From: Kribbella capetownensis
GTDB taxonomy: Bacteria; Actinomycetota; Actinomycetes; Propionibacteriales; Kribbellaceae
Direction of reading: 5' to 3'
Assembly (NCBI RefSeq): GCF_004331485.1
Contig: NZ_SJKD01000008.1
Location: forward strand, 310,001 to 374,000
Length of the DNA stretch: 64,000 nt
Below, one piece after another: positions 1 to 7,772 of this stretch. Position numbers and translations under genes: made by a program. The notes below the pieces were generated by a model. That model worked only from the letters and a program-made list of their open reading frames with translations, was not told where the DNA came from and made no database searches. Each line of letters starts with the position of its first letter. Within the stretch, counting starts at the first letter, position 1.

Positions 1-424
1 CCTGCCCGATGCCGATGGCAACGAGGTCGCGCTGAAGGACCTGCGCGGGAAGAACGTGATCGTCTACTTCTACCCGGCCGCGATGACGCCCGGCTGCACC
101 AAGCAGGCCTGCGACTTCCGCGACTCGCTGGACTCGCTGCAGGCCGCCGGGTACGCCGTCCTCGGCATCTCACCGGACAAGCCCGCGAAGCTGGCCAAGT
201 TCCGCGAGCGCGACGGCGTGACGTTCCCGCTGCTGAGCGACCCGGACAAGCAGGTGCTCACCGCGTACGGCGCCTTCGGCGAGAAGACGATGTACGGCAA
301 GAAGGTCACCGGCGTGATCCGCTCCACCTTCGTGGTGGACCCCGAGGGCAAGGTCTCGGTGGCGCAGTACAACGTCAAGGCCACCGGGCACGTCGCCAAG
401 CTCCGCCGCGATCTCGGCCTCTGA
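1..424 (+). CDS. bcp: Thioredoxin-dependent thiol peroxidase (Bcp/PrxQ), 5' truncated
   Basis: Reduces hydroperoxides in the cytoplasm using thioredoxin. The window opens inside the gene: the reading frame runs from base 2 (LPDADGNEV...) without a start, so the N-terminus lies outside. The catalytic segment PAAMTPGCTKQACDF holds the peroxidatic Cys (TPGCT) and the second Cys five residues later, typical of PrxQ/Bcp. The frame continues through GVIRSTFVVDPEGKV to a TGA at 422-424. The 140 visible codons suggest that only about 10-20 residues are missing. A hairpin follows 40 bases after the stop. Confidence 0.93.
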   Translation, partial: LPDADGNEVALKDLRGKNVIVYFYPAAMTPGCTKQACDFRDSLDSLQAAGYAVLGISPDKPAKLAKFRERDGVTFPLLSDPDKQVLTAYGAFGEKTMYGKKVTGVIRSTFVVDPEGKVSVAQYNVKATGHVAKLRRDLGL

Positions 425-463
425 TCCGGGCCGGTCCAGACCACTCCGCGCAGGGAAACCTTC

Positions 464-496
464 GACCGTTTCATGGGGATGGTCCATGGAACGGTC
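464..496 (+). terminator. Hairpin terminator after bcp
   Basis: Arms 464-476 and 484-496 pair over 13 bp with one G-T pair and a 7-base loop, followed by GTTTGAGG. Placed just downstream of bcp, it is likely a terminator, though the T tract is short. Confidence 0.6.
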
Positions 497-515
497 GTTT
501 GAGGAAAGTCTCTGG

Positions 516-531
516 TGTGATTTGGATCACA
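516..531. promoter_or_regulatory. Perfect CRP/GlxR-type operator
   Basis: TGTGATTTGGATCACA matches the TGTGA-N6-TCACA consensus of cAMP receptor proteins at all ten fixed positions, and the palindrome extends one base each side (GGTGTGAT/ATCACACC). It lies in the 314-base gap 425-738, about 220 bases before the VWA gene start and 20 bases after the bcp terminator, so the VWA gene is the likely target. The rest of the gap shows no gene. A weak TAATCT -10-like element is seen near 692. Confidence 0.6.
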
Positions 532-738
532 CCCCGATCTCACCGGATCGGAGTGGTAGGACTACCGTCGGTGACTTTTTGAGTGTTCTTACGAAAGAGC
601 GGTACTCCCAGGACCACCGGCGTTCGGTTGCGGTCCACCCCCGGGTGTGTCAAGAAGTACTCCGACCTTGGCCCTGACCAGCCGAAAGCGGGTAATCTGC
701 GCGCGCAGTCAGCCTCTGGGAGGGAGGGACCTGCCGCG

Positions 739-2388
739 ATGGGAAAACATTCCTCTGCGGTGACGCGAAGTAACAACAACCGTCGTTCGGTGTACATCAC
801 TGCGGTCGGGCTATTGGTGGTGTCGTTGGGCGCCGTCTTTGTGGTCCGCTCCTTCGGATCGCAGTCGGGCGCCGACGGGTTCCTCGGCGGGAAGTCGTGT
901 GACGACCCGACCCAGGTCTCGTTGAGCACCACACCCGAGATGCAGCCCTCGCTGGAGGCCGCGGCCAAGTCGCTGGCCGGCAAGGGCGGCGACGACGGAA
1001 CTCCGTGTCTGCAGTTCACCATCAGCGGGGCTCCCTCGGCCAAGGTGGCCCGGGACATCGCCAGCGGCAGCGACAACCGGCCCGACCTGTGGGTGCCGGA
1101 CTCGTCCCTGTGGGTGGCGCAAGCCGACGACGGCCAGAGCGTCCCGAGCATCGCCGTACCGTCCGTCGCGACCTCGCCGCTGGTGCTGGTCGGGCGGAGC
1201 GCCAACTTCGCCGACACCTCGTCCTGGCTACGCGCCCTTGGCGCGGCGGATCCGGCTCTGCTGGACCCGCTGAACACCTCACCCGGTGCGCTCGCGCTGC
1301 TCGCGGTGCAGTCCGAGCGGCAGAAGACCTCCGCCTCCGACACCCAGGTGTCGCAGGTGATCGTGCCGCTGGCGCAGCGACTCGGTTCGATGGCCAAGCC
1401 GTACACCGACGTGAACGCACTGTTCGGCCGGGCCGACCAGGACGCCAGCAAGGTCGTCGTACCGGCCTCGGAGCAGAGCTTCGTGAAGTACCAGGAGGAT
1501 CACCCGGACGCCCAGCTCAAGGCGATCATGCCGGCCACCGGCACGCTGACGCTGGACTACCCGATGGTGGTCACCGCCAAGGACGACGCCGAGACGATCA
1601 GCGACGCCGGAAAGGCGCTGGCGGCGGAGCTGCTGACCGACGCGTCCAGCCAGGCCCGCGACCAGGCCGGTTTCCGGGACGCACTGTTCAGCCCGCTCAG
1701 TGGCGGCCGTGGGGTCGGCGACCTGACCCAGCTGACCAAGCCGACCGGTGAGGCGATCGAGAAGGCGCTGCAGAACTGGACCCGGCTGTCGCTGTCCACT
1801 CACTCGCTGGCGGTCATCGACGTGTCCGGCTCGATGGCGGAGACGGTCGGCAACAAGACCCGGATGCAGCTGACCATCGAGGCGGCGAGCGGCGGCCTGT
1901 CGCTGTTCCCGAACAGCGCCTCGCTGGGCCTGTGGACCTTCTCGACCCGGATCGGCTCGGACGGCGGCGACTACAAGGAACTCGTTCCGATCGCGCCGCT
2001 GTCGTCGGGCCAGCGGACCAAGATCCTGGCCAACCTGAAGATCCAGCACGCGGTGCCCAACGGCGGCACGGGTCTGTACGACACCGCGATCGCGGCGGTT
2101 CGCGCGGTCCGGAACCAGTACGACTCGAGCGCGGTCAACTCGATCCTGCTGTTCACCGACGGCAAGAACGACGACCCGGGCAGCCCGACCCTGGAGAAGA
2201 CCATCCAGACCCTGGAAGGCCTCCGCGACCCGGCCCGCCCGGTCCGCATCATCGCACTCGGTATGGGCCCGGACGCGGACGCCGAGGAGCTCCGCAAGCT
2301 CGCCCAGGCCACCGGTGGACAGTCGTACGTCGCCCGCAACCCCGGCGACCTGCGCACGGTGTTCATCGACGCCCTGCAAAGCCGCTGA
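739..2388 (+). CDS. Membrane-anchored substrate-binding and VWA domain protein
   Basis: 549 residues from ATG 739, chosen because GGGAGGGA sits just upstream; in-frame codons further up (from 583) look non-coding. Residues about 16-38 form one membrane segment after a basic stretch (NNNRRS), giving an N-in, outside-facing protein. The middle resembles an extracellular solute-binding fold (DLWVPDSSLW; LDYPMVVTAK). The C-terminal von Willebrand factor A domain starts at AVIDVSGSM, a MIDAS motif DxSxS, followed by GGTGLYDT and FTDGKNDD. The fused architecture is common in actinobacteria; its ligand is unknown. A CRP-like site lies upstream and a perfect hairpin downstream. Confidence 0.88.
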   Translation: MGKHSSAVTRSNNNRRSVYITAVGLLVVSLGAVFVVRSFGSQSGADGFLGGKSCDDPTQVSLSTTPEMQPSLEAAAKSLAGKGGDDGTPCLQFTISGAPSAKVARDIASGSDNRPDLWVPDSSLWVAQADDGQSVPSIAVPSVATSPLVLVGRSANFADTSSWLRALGAADPALLDPLNTSPGALALLAVQSERQKTSASDTQVSQVIVPLAQRLGSMAKPYTDVNALFGRADQDASKVVVPASEQSFVKYQEDHPDAQLKAIMPATGTLTLDYPMVVTAKDDAETISDAGKALAAELLTDASSQARDQAGFRDALFSPLSGGRGVGDLTQLTKPTGEAIEKALQNWTRLSLSTHSLAVIDVSGSMAETVGNKTRMQLTIEAASGGLSLFPNSASLGLWTFSTRIGSDGGDYKELVPIAPLSSGQRTKILANLKIQHAVPNGGTGLYDTAIAAVRAVRNQYDSSAVNSILLFTDGKNDDPGSPTLEKTIQTLEGLRDPARPVRIIALGMGPDADAEELRKLAQATGGQSYVARNPGDLRTVFIDALQSR

Positions 2389-2394
2389 GCGTCC

Positions 2395-2430
2395 GCTGCT
2401 CCCCTAGGATGTCTGTCCTAGGGGAGCAGC
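2395..2430 (+). terminator. Perfect 15-bp hairpin terminator
   Basis: GCTGCTCCCCTAGGA (2395-2409) and its exact reverse complement (2416-2430) enclose a 6-base loop, six bases after the VWA stop. No T tract follows, as is common in actinobacteria. It separates the VWA gene from the tRNA. Confidence 0.75.
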
Positions 2431-2442
2431 GTGCTCACCCGA

Positions 2443-2523
2443 GCCAGAGTGGTGGAACGGCAGACACGCCGGCTTTAGGTGCCGGTGCCCCCGGGCGTGC
2501 GGGTTCGAGTCCCGCCTCTGGCA
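2443..2523 (+). tRNA. tRNA-Leu (anticodon UAG)
   Basis: Acceptor arm GCCAGAG (2443-2449) pairs with CTCTGGC (2516-2522), followed by discriminator A. The anticodon stem CCGGC/GCCGG closes the loop TTTAGGT, with anticodon TAG at 2476-2478. The long variable arm is typical of leucine tRNA. T arm: GCGGG-TTCGAGT-CCCGC. The genome continues CCT, so the final A of the CCA end is not encoded. Confidence 0.97.
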
Positions 2524-2525
2524 CC

Positions 2526-3374
2526 TCAGGCGGCGTACTCGGCCGGCGTACTGCGCAGTGGTGAGTCGCCCGGGCGGAGGTTGAAGGCGGAGGCCGCCGA
2601 GCCGCCGCGGATGACGAGTTCGACGAAGTCCGTGCCGGAGCTGCCGACGACGAGGCCTGCGGCTCCGAGGGGTACGTCGGTCAGGTGGCGGTAGCAGGTG
2701 ACCTCGGTCAGGGTGATCGAGCCGTCCTGGGTCCGGCCGGCGACCGGAATCGACGTACCGATGCTGAAGCCGATCGCGGCGGCGCCGCAGTCGAGTTTGC
2801 AGTTGCCGAAGTTGTCGACCACGCTCACGGTCGGCTCGGTGTCGTCCAGCTCGGGTACGGCGGTCAGCGTCGACGGGACCGCGTGGCCGTCGGTGAGCCA
2901 CTTCGCCAGCAGCGGCAGATACCACAGACTGCGGAACTGGGTGTCGGCGATCCTGTCGAGTTCGTCGGCACTGAACGACGCCCAGTCCCGGGCCGCGTCG
3001 ACGACCTCGCGGATGTCCGTCACGTGGACCCGATCGATCCCGAGCTCGCGGCGTACCAGGGACAGCGTGCGCGCGTCGAAGGTGCTCGCGACCAGGTGCT
3101 TGCCGTAGGTGAAGAAGCAGAACGGAGCGCCGTTCGGCCACTCGCCGTCGCGGGGTGCGATGTTGACGAGCGTGATGGTCGGATGGCCGTCCTCGCCCAA
3201 GGACTCGGTCGATCTCAGACAGTCGAGCAGGGTGAGCGCGGCGAACGACTCCGGATCAGGCCCGTCGGCGGCCACGATCGTCGGCGACTGGCCGAACAGG
3301 GCGCCGATCCGGATGCTGAGTCTGGCGCGGGCGTTGCCGCCGAAACAGTCGGTGACATAGGTGATCGGGTACAT
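2526..3374 (-). CDS. SAM hydroxide adenosyltransferase family protein (DUF62)
   Basis: 282 residues. The family hydrolyses S-adenosylmethionine to adenosine and methionine, or halogenates it in rare members. N-terminus MYPITYVTDCFGGN carries the conserved Asp of the TD motif. The C-terminal domain shows VDNFGNCKLD, GFSIGT and SSGTDFVELVIRGGSA, which fit the SAM-binding barrel. There is no fluorinase-like context, so the hydroxide-dependent activity is most likely. Start ATG 3374 follows GGAGAG; a longer upstream frame runs through a hairpin and was rejected. The gene ends only 3 bases past the tRNA on the opposite strand. A terminator-like hairpin in its leader could attenuate it. Confidence 0.8.
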   Translation of the reverse strand: MYPITYVTDCFGGNARARLSIRIGALFGQSPTIVAADGPDPESFAALTLLDCLRSTESLGEDGHPTITLVNIAPRDGEWPNGAPFCFFTYGKHLVASTFDARTLSLVRRELGIDRVHVTDIREVVDAARDWASFSADELDRIADTQFRSLWYLPLLAKWLTDGHAVPSTLTAVPELDDTEPTVSVVDNFGNCKLDCGAAAIGFSIGTSIPVAGRTQDGSITLTEVTCYRHLTDVPLGAAGLVVGSSGTDFVELVIRGGSAASAFNLRPGDSPLRSTPAEYAA

Positions 3375-3408
3375 CGAATCTCTCCATGGATGTGCAGGCA
3401 GCTGGGAC

Positions 3409-3443
3409 AAAAAGAGAGAGGCCCCCGACACAGGGGGCCTCTC
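3409..3443 (-). terminator. Rho-independent terminator or attenuator
   Basis: Read on the minus strand, an 11-bp perfect stem (3443-3433 with 3426-3416, loop TGTGTC) is followed by CTCTTTTTG. This is a textbook intrinsic terminator. It lies about 95 bases after the Gfo/Idh stop and 42 bases before the next minus-strand start, so it either ends the upstream transcript or attenuates the SAM-hydrolase gene. Confidence 0.8.
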
Positions 3444-3537
3444 GCTGCAAGCACATGCGCCTACGCCGCTAGAGTCCTCCGCATCGAGGGCTCAGCATTC
3501 GCATGGCGGCGTACCAGGTCACGACCACGAGCTTAGC

Positions 3538-4710
3538 TCACCGCGTTTGGCCGTTGTCGAAATACCTGACCAGGGTCGGGTCCAGCGGCGGGACGTCGAC
3601 CGGGGTGCCGTCCGAGCGCAGTGACGTGGTGGCGGCGTACCCGGCGGCAACCGCGGCCCGCGCGGCGACCGGGGACGTGAGCGTCTCGCCGCCGTCGCGG
3701 ACGAAGCGGATGAACTCGCCCACCAGCAAGGGATCCGCGCCACCGTGGTGGTCCGAGCTGCCCGGGATCTCGACGACCTGGTCGGCGTCCTCGCGGTACC
3801 CGGACCGGCGGCTGTTCCAGACCTTCACCACACCGCCGTACGTGTCACCGAAGTTCTCCAGCCGGCCGTGCGTGCCGATGACGGTGTAGTTGCGCCAGTA
3901 GTCCGGCGTGTAGTGGCACTGCTCGTAGGTGAGGAAGACGCCGTTGTCGAGCCGGAGGTTCGCCATCGAGATGTCCTCGACGTCGATCACCGGCGCCAGG
4001 CCCTTCTGCTCCAGCGGCGGCCAGTTGTCGTCGCTGACGAAGTCGCCGAACCGCTGCTCCGACCGGTCCTGCCGGTCCTCGATCCCGCCGTACACGGTCA
4101 GCGCGCCCATCGCGTTCACCCGGGTCGTGTAGCCGCCGGCCAGCCAGTGCATCACGTCGATGTCGTGGGCACCCTTCTGCAGCAGCAGGCCGGTGGACCG
4201 ACGGCGGTCCGCGTGCCAGTCCTTGAAGTAGAAGTCGCCACCGTGGCCGACGAAGTGCCGGCACCAGATCGCCTTCACGTCACCGATCGCGCCGGACCGG
4301 ATCAGTTCCCGCATCGTCAGTACGACGGGCATGTGCCGCATGTTGTGCCCGACGTACAGCCGTGCGCCGCTCTCGTACGCCGCCTGCAGGACCCGGTCGC
4401 AGCCCTCGGTCGTGATGGCCAGCGGCTTCTCCACGAACACCGAGACACCGGCCCGGAGGAAGTCGATCGCCGGGCCCTCGTGCAGGTCGTCGGGCGTGGT
4501 CAGGAAGACGCCGTCGAGCTTCTGGTCGAGCAACTCGTGGTGGTCCGCGTGCGCCGTCGCGCCGGGGAACCGCTCGAGTGCCGTGTCCCGCTGTGCGGCG
4601 GCCGGATCGGCAACCGCCACGATCGCTGTCCCTTCACCGGGCGTGTGCGCGTACAGCCCGATCCGGCTCCGGGCGCCGAGTCCCACCAGGCCAAACCGAA
4701 GATCAGTCAT
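3538..4710 (-). CDS. Gfo/Idh/MocA family oxidoreductase
   Basis: 390 residues. NAD(P)-dependent dehydrogenase of the glucose-fructose oxidoreductase type, acting on an unidentified sugar or inositol derivative. N-terminal Rossmann fold FGLVGLGARSRIG; EKPLAIT is the family EKP signature near residue 95; GAHDIDVMHWLAGG gives the DxxxH catalytic motif. Start ATG 4710 has AGGAG upstream; an extension to 4746 adds a Cys-rich, non-conserved stretch and was rejected. No sugar transporter lies nearby, so the pathway cannot be named. The 147 bases to the divergent SGNH gene hold both promoters. Confidence 0.87.
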   Translation of the reverse strand: MTDLRFGLVGLGARSRIGLYAHTPGEGTAIVAVADPAAAQRDTALERFPGATAHADHHELLDQKLDGVFLTTPDDLHEGPAIDFLRAGVSVFVEKPLAITTEGCDRVLQAAYESGARLYVGHNMRHMPVVLTMRELIRSGAIGDVKAIWCRHFVGHGGDFYFKDWHADRRRSTGLLLQKGAHDIDVMHWLAGGYTTRVNAMGALTVYGGIEDRQDRSEQRFGDFVSDDNWPPLEQKGLAPVIDVEDISMANLRLDNGVFLTYEQCHYTPDYWRNYTVIGTHGRLENFGDTYGGVVKVWNSRRSGYREDADQVVEIPGSSDHHGGADPLLVGEFIRFVRDGGETLTSPVAARAAVAAGYAATTSLRSDGTPVDVPPLDPTLVRYFDNGQTR

Positions 4711-4857
4711 CAGCAAGCAGCTCCTGCACATAGTTGTTTGAAGCACAGTAACTCCGAGCAGTTGCGTCCTTCAATCACCCGTCCTCCAGCTGGAATTGAC
4801 GCGTTGGTCATCCAGGAAACACCGACGTCTCGCTCCGTGCCGTCACCATGGCGGAAT

Positions 4858-5730
4858 GTGAGCCTCCACTACGTGGCACTGGGGGACTCGACCACCGTAG
4901 GTGTCGGGGACCCGATGAACGGCAGCAGTACGACCGACCTGTCCGGTGCCGGTGCGCGCCCGGGTGAAGGGTGGCGGGGCTGGGCCTCGCTGCTTGCCGA
5001 CTCCCTGGCCAGTTCCCACCGTGTGACGTTCTCCAACTTCGCGACCAGCGGCGCCACCGTGCACCTGGTCGCGACCGAGCAACTGCCCGAAGCCGTAACG
5101 ACCGGTCCGATCGACATCGCCTCGCTCATCGTCGGGGTCAACGACACCCTGCGGTCCAACTTCGACTCCGGCCGGATCCGCGCGTGCCTGGATCAGTGTG
5201 CCGAGCAACTCACCGCCCGTGGCGCCCTGCTGCTCACGGTCCGGTTCCACGACCACGGCCAGGTGTTCGGTCTGCCGGCCTGGCTGCGCCGCCCGCTGTG
5301 GCAGCGGATCGAGCAGGTCAACCAGGTGTACGACGACCTGCACGCGAAGTTCGGCGGGATCCGGCTGGACCTGGCCGACTACCCGGAGGTGTACCGCCGG
5401 GACTTCTGGAGCATCGACCGGCTGCACCCGGGTGAGCGCGGTCACCGGCGGCTGGCCCGGGCGTTCGCCGACGAACTGGCCCAGCGCGGCCTGCCGATCG
5501 ACGTACGTCCGGATCTGGACTGTGTCGGCGTCGCGCCGAGCCGGTGGGCGGACACGCTCTGGCTGGTCAAGGAAGGCGTCCCGTGGCTTGGCCGGCGGGC
5601 CAACGACCTGCTGCCGTGGGCTGCCCGGATGGCCGTCACCCAGGTTCGTCCGTCCAGTGGACTGCGCCCACCCGTTTCGTCCGGTGCCCTGCGGACGTCC
5701 AATGCGGAGGTCCAGCGCCTGGAGGCATAG
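4858..5730 (+). CDS. SGNH/GDSL-type hydrolase
   Basis: 290 residues. Serine esterase or lipase of the SGNH fold. Block I is YVALGDSTTVG near the N-terminus (nucleophile Ser in GDS), block II FATSGATV, block III IVGVNDTL (oxyanion Asn), block V SIDRLHPGERGH (Asp and His). No signal peptide or membrane segment, so cytoplasmic. Start GTG 4858 sits right before the conserved block I; an in-frame GTG at 4837 is an alternative. The gene ends 10 bases before rph on the same strand, so the two may be co-transcribed. Substrate unknown. Confidence 0.85.
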   Translation: MSLHYVALGDSTTVGVGDPMNGSSTTDLSGAGARPGEGWRGWASLLADSLASSHRVTFSNFATSGATVHLVATEQLPEAVTTGPIDIASLIVGVNDTLRSNFDSGRIRACLDQCAEQLTARGALLLTVRFHDHGQVFGLPAWLRRPLWQRIEQVNQVYDDLHAKFGGIRLDLADYPEVYRRDFWSIDRLHPGERGHRRLARAFADELAQRGLPIDVRPDLDCVGVAPSRWADTLWLVKEGVPWLGRRANDLLPWAARMAVTQVRPSSGLRPPVSSGALRTSNAEVQRLEA

Positions 5731-5740
5731 GGTCGGACGC

Positions 5741-6457
5741 ATGGCGCGTATCGATGGACGTACCCCGGATCAGCTGCGGCCCGTCACCCTGACCCGGAAG
5801 TGGCTCGACCACGCCGAAGGCTCGGTGCTGGTCGAGTTCGGCCGGACCCGAGTGCTGTGTGCGGCGAGTGTGACCGAGGGTGTGCCGCGCTGGCGCAAGG
5901 GTTCCGGTCTCGGCTGGGTCAGCGCGGAGTACGCGATGCTGCCGCGGGCCACCAACACCCGCTCGGACCGCGAGTCGGTGAAGGGCAAGATCGGCGGCCG
6001 GACGCACGAGATCTCCCGGCTGATCGGGCGGTCGCTCCGAGCCGTGATCGACTACAAGGCACTCGGCGAGAACACGATCCTGCTCGACTGCGACGTACTG
6101 CAGGCCGACGGCGGGACTCGGACCGCCGCGATCACCGGCGCGTACGTCGCTCTAGCGGACGCGGTGTCGTACCTGCGTGAGCGCAAACTGCTGAAGAGCG
6201 AGCCGCTGACCGGTTCGGTGTCAGCGGTCTCGGTCGGCATCATCGACGGGGCCCCGATGCTCGACCTCTGCTACGAGGAGGACGTCCGGGCCGAGACGGA
6301 CATGAACCTGGTGCTGACCGGCGACGGCAAGTTCATCGAGGTGCAGGGCACGGCCGAGGGTGCGCCGTTCGACCGCGCCGAGCTGGACAGCCTGCTGCAG
6401 CTCGGGACGGCGGGCTGCGCGGAGCTGACCAAGCTGCAGCTGGAGGCCCTCGCGTGA
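5741..6457 (+). CDS. rph: Ribonuclease PH
   Basis: 238 residues, full family length. 3'-5' phosphorolytic exoribonuclease that trims tRNA 3' ends. Diagnostic stretches are RIDGRTPDQLRPV at the start, SAEYAMLPRATNTR, GRTHEISRLIGRSLR (phosphate-binding Arg) and DCDVLQADGGTRTAAITG. In mycobacteria rph follows the murI/MBL genes on the same strand and precedes rdgB. Here the rph-rdgB pair is kept but lies on the opposite strand 4.6 kb from the MBL gene. Confidence 0.97.
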   Translation: MARIDGRTPDQLRPVTLTRKWLDHAEGSVLVEFGRTRVLCAASVTEGVPRWRKGSGLGWVSAEYAMLPRATNTRSDRESVKGKIGGRTHEISRLIGRSLRAVIDYKALGENTILLDCDVLQADGGTRTAAITGAYVALADAVSYLRERKLLKSEPLTGSVSAVSVGIIDGAPMLDLCYEEDVRAETDMNLVLTGDGKFIEVQGTAEGAPFDRAELDSLLQLGTAGCAELTKLQLEALA

Positions 6458-6526
6458 ACGAGCGAAGCGAGTTCACCATCAAGCGCTGTGCAACTCGTGC
6501 CTCGTCCGCGCCCGGAGCGAAGCGAG
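6454..6526 (+). repeat. Two copies of mirror repeat GAGCGAAGCGAG
   Basis: The 12-mer occurs at 6460-6471 and 6515-6526 in the rph-rdgB gap. It reads the same backwards, a mirror rather than inverted repeat. The first copy is framed by GTGAAC (6454) and GTTCAC (6476), forming a 6-bp stem with the repeat as loop. The GAGG of the second copy supplies the rdgB ribosome-binding site. Confidence 0.7.
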
Positions 6527-6533
6527 GACGTGG

Positions 6534-7139
6534 ATGAGTCGGGTGCTATTGGCGTCGAACAACAAGAAGAAGCTCGAGGAACTGCGGCGCATCCTGACCC
6601 CGATCGTGCCCGGGATCGAGGTGCTCGGGCTGGGCGACGTACCGGCGTACGACGAGCCGGCCGAGACGGAGCCGACGTTCGAGGGCAACGCGCTGCTGAA
6701 GGCGCACGCCGCGCTGGCCGCGACTGGGTTGCCATCGATCGCTGACGACAGCGGCATCTGCGTCGACGCGCTGAACGGCATGCCCGGCGTACTGTCGGCG
6801 CGCTGGTCGGGACCGGCGAAGGACAACCACAGGAACAACCTGCTGCTGCTCGGCCAGCTGGAGGATGTGCCGGACGAGCGGCGTGGTGCGTCGTTCGTCG
6901 CCGCAGTCGCGTTCGTCCAGCCCGACGAGGCGGACGAGTTGGTGCTCGGCGAGATGCGCGGGTCGGTCATCCGCGAACTGCGCGGAACGGGCGGGTTCGG
7001 GTACGACGTTCTGTTCCAGGCCGAGGGGTACGACCGGACGACGGCGGAACTGTCGATCGAGGAGAAGGACGCGATCAGCCATCGGGGCAAGGCGTTGCGT
7101 GCCTTGGCCCCGATCGTCGCGAAGGCGTTGGGAGGGTAG
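6534..7139 (+). CDS. rdgB: XTP/dITP pyrophosphatase (RdgB/HAM1)
   Basis: 201 residues. House-cleaning nucleotide pyrophosphatase that removes dITP, dXTP and the ribo forms. Motifs: LLASNNKKKLEEL (SNN binds triphosphate), FEGNALLKA, ADDSGICVDALNGMPG (metal and catalytic Asp), GGFGYDVLF and AISHRGKALR at the C-terminus. GAGG lies 6 bases before ATG 6534. Paired with rph as in most actinobacteria; 4 bases separate it from the ASCH gene, so they share a transcript. Confidence 0.97.
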   Translation: MSRVLLASNNKKKLEELRRILTPIVPGIEVLGLGDVPAYDEPAETEPTFEGNALLKAHAALAATGLPSIADDSGICVDALNGMPGVLSARWSGPAKDNHRNNLLLLGQLEDVPDERRGASFVAAVAFVQPDEADELVLGEMRGSVIRELRGTGGFGYDVLFQAEGYDRTTAELSIEEKDAISHRGKALRALAPIVAKALGG

Positions 7140-7143
7140 AACC

Positions 7144-7734
7144 ATGTTGTTCGCCGGATCGGACCGGGATGGGGTCGCGGACGGGAAGATCACCGCGGCG
7201 TACCGGCGGTGGGCTGAGCCCCGGGTGGTGGAGGGGCGGATCTACCGCACCAACGCCGGCCGGATCGAGATCGACAGCGTCCGCCAGGTGAACCCGGAGC
7301 TGATCGCCGACACCGACGCCGACGTGGCGGACGCGGACCGGCGCAACGCGAAGGACGTCCGCCGGCGGCTGCGCGGGAACGACGAGTGGCCGACGTTCCT
7401 GATCAAGTTCCACCTGGTCGAGGGGCCGGATCCGCGCGAGGAGCTCGCGTCCCAGTCCGAGCTGACCGCCGAGGACCTCACCGATCTCCAGAACCGGCTG
7501 GCCCGCTTCGACGAGCTCAGCCACCACGGCGCCTGGACCACCCAGACCCTCCGGCTGATCCAGTCCAAGCCCGCCACCCGAGCCGCCGACCTGGCCGCCT
7601 CCCTCAACCGCGAAACCGCCCCCTTCAAACTGGACGTCCGCAAACTCAAAAACCTAGGCCTAACCCACAGCCTCGAAGTCGGCTACCAACTAAGCCCCCG
7701 AGGCACCGCGTACCTGAACGCCCTGGACACCTAA
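7144..7734 (+). CDS. ASCH-domain protein with C-terminal helical region
   Basis: 196 residues. The first 110 residues fit the ASCH fold, a PUA-like RNA-binding domain: KITAAYRRWAEPRVVEG, RTNAGRIEIDSV, and WPTFLIKFHLVEGPDP. The C-terminal third (TLRLIQSKPATRAADLAASLN, KLDVRKLKNLGLTHS, SPRGTAYL) looks like a winged helix. Partner RNA or nucleotide is unknown; position after rdgB suggests nucleotide or RNA quality control (inference). The last 150 bases use A- and C-ending codons such as CTA, AAA and CCA, unlike the body of the gene. Confidence 0.72.
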   Translation: MLFAGSDRDGVADGKITAAYRRWAEPRVVEGRIYRTNAGRIEIDSVRQVNPELIADTDADVADADRRNAKDVRRRLRGNDEWPTFLIKFHLVEGPDPREELASQSELTAEDLTDLQNRLARFDELSHHGAWTTQTLRLIQSKPATRAADLAASLNRETAPFKLDVRKLKNLGLTHSLEVGYQLSPRGTAYLNALDT

Positions 7735-7772
7735 CAAGCAGGGCTGTCGGTGGAGGCTGTTAGACAGCGGGT

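Noticed and set aside
2526..3374. Fluorinase or chlorinase assignment
   Set aside because: The family includes these, but no halogen-metabolite genes are near and the hydroxide-dependent members are far more common.
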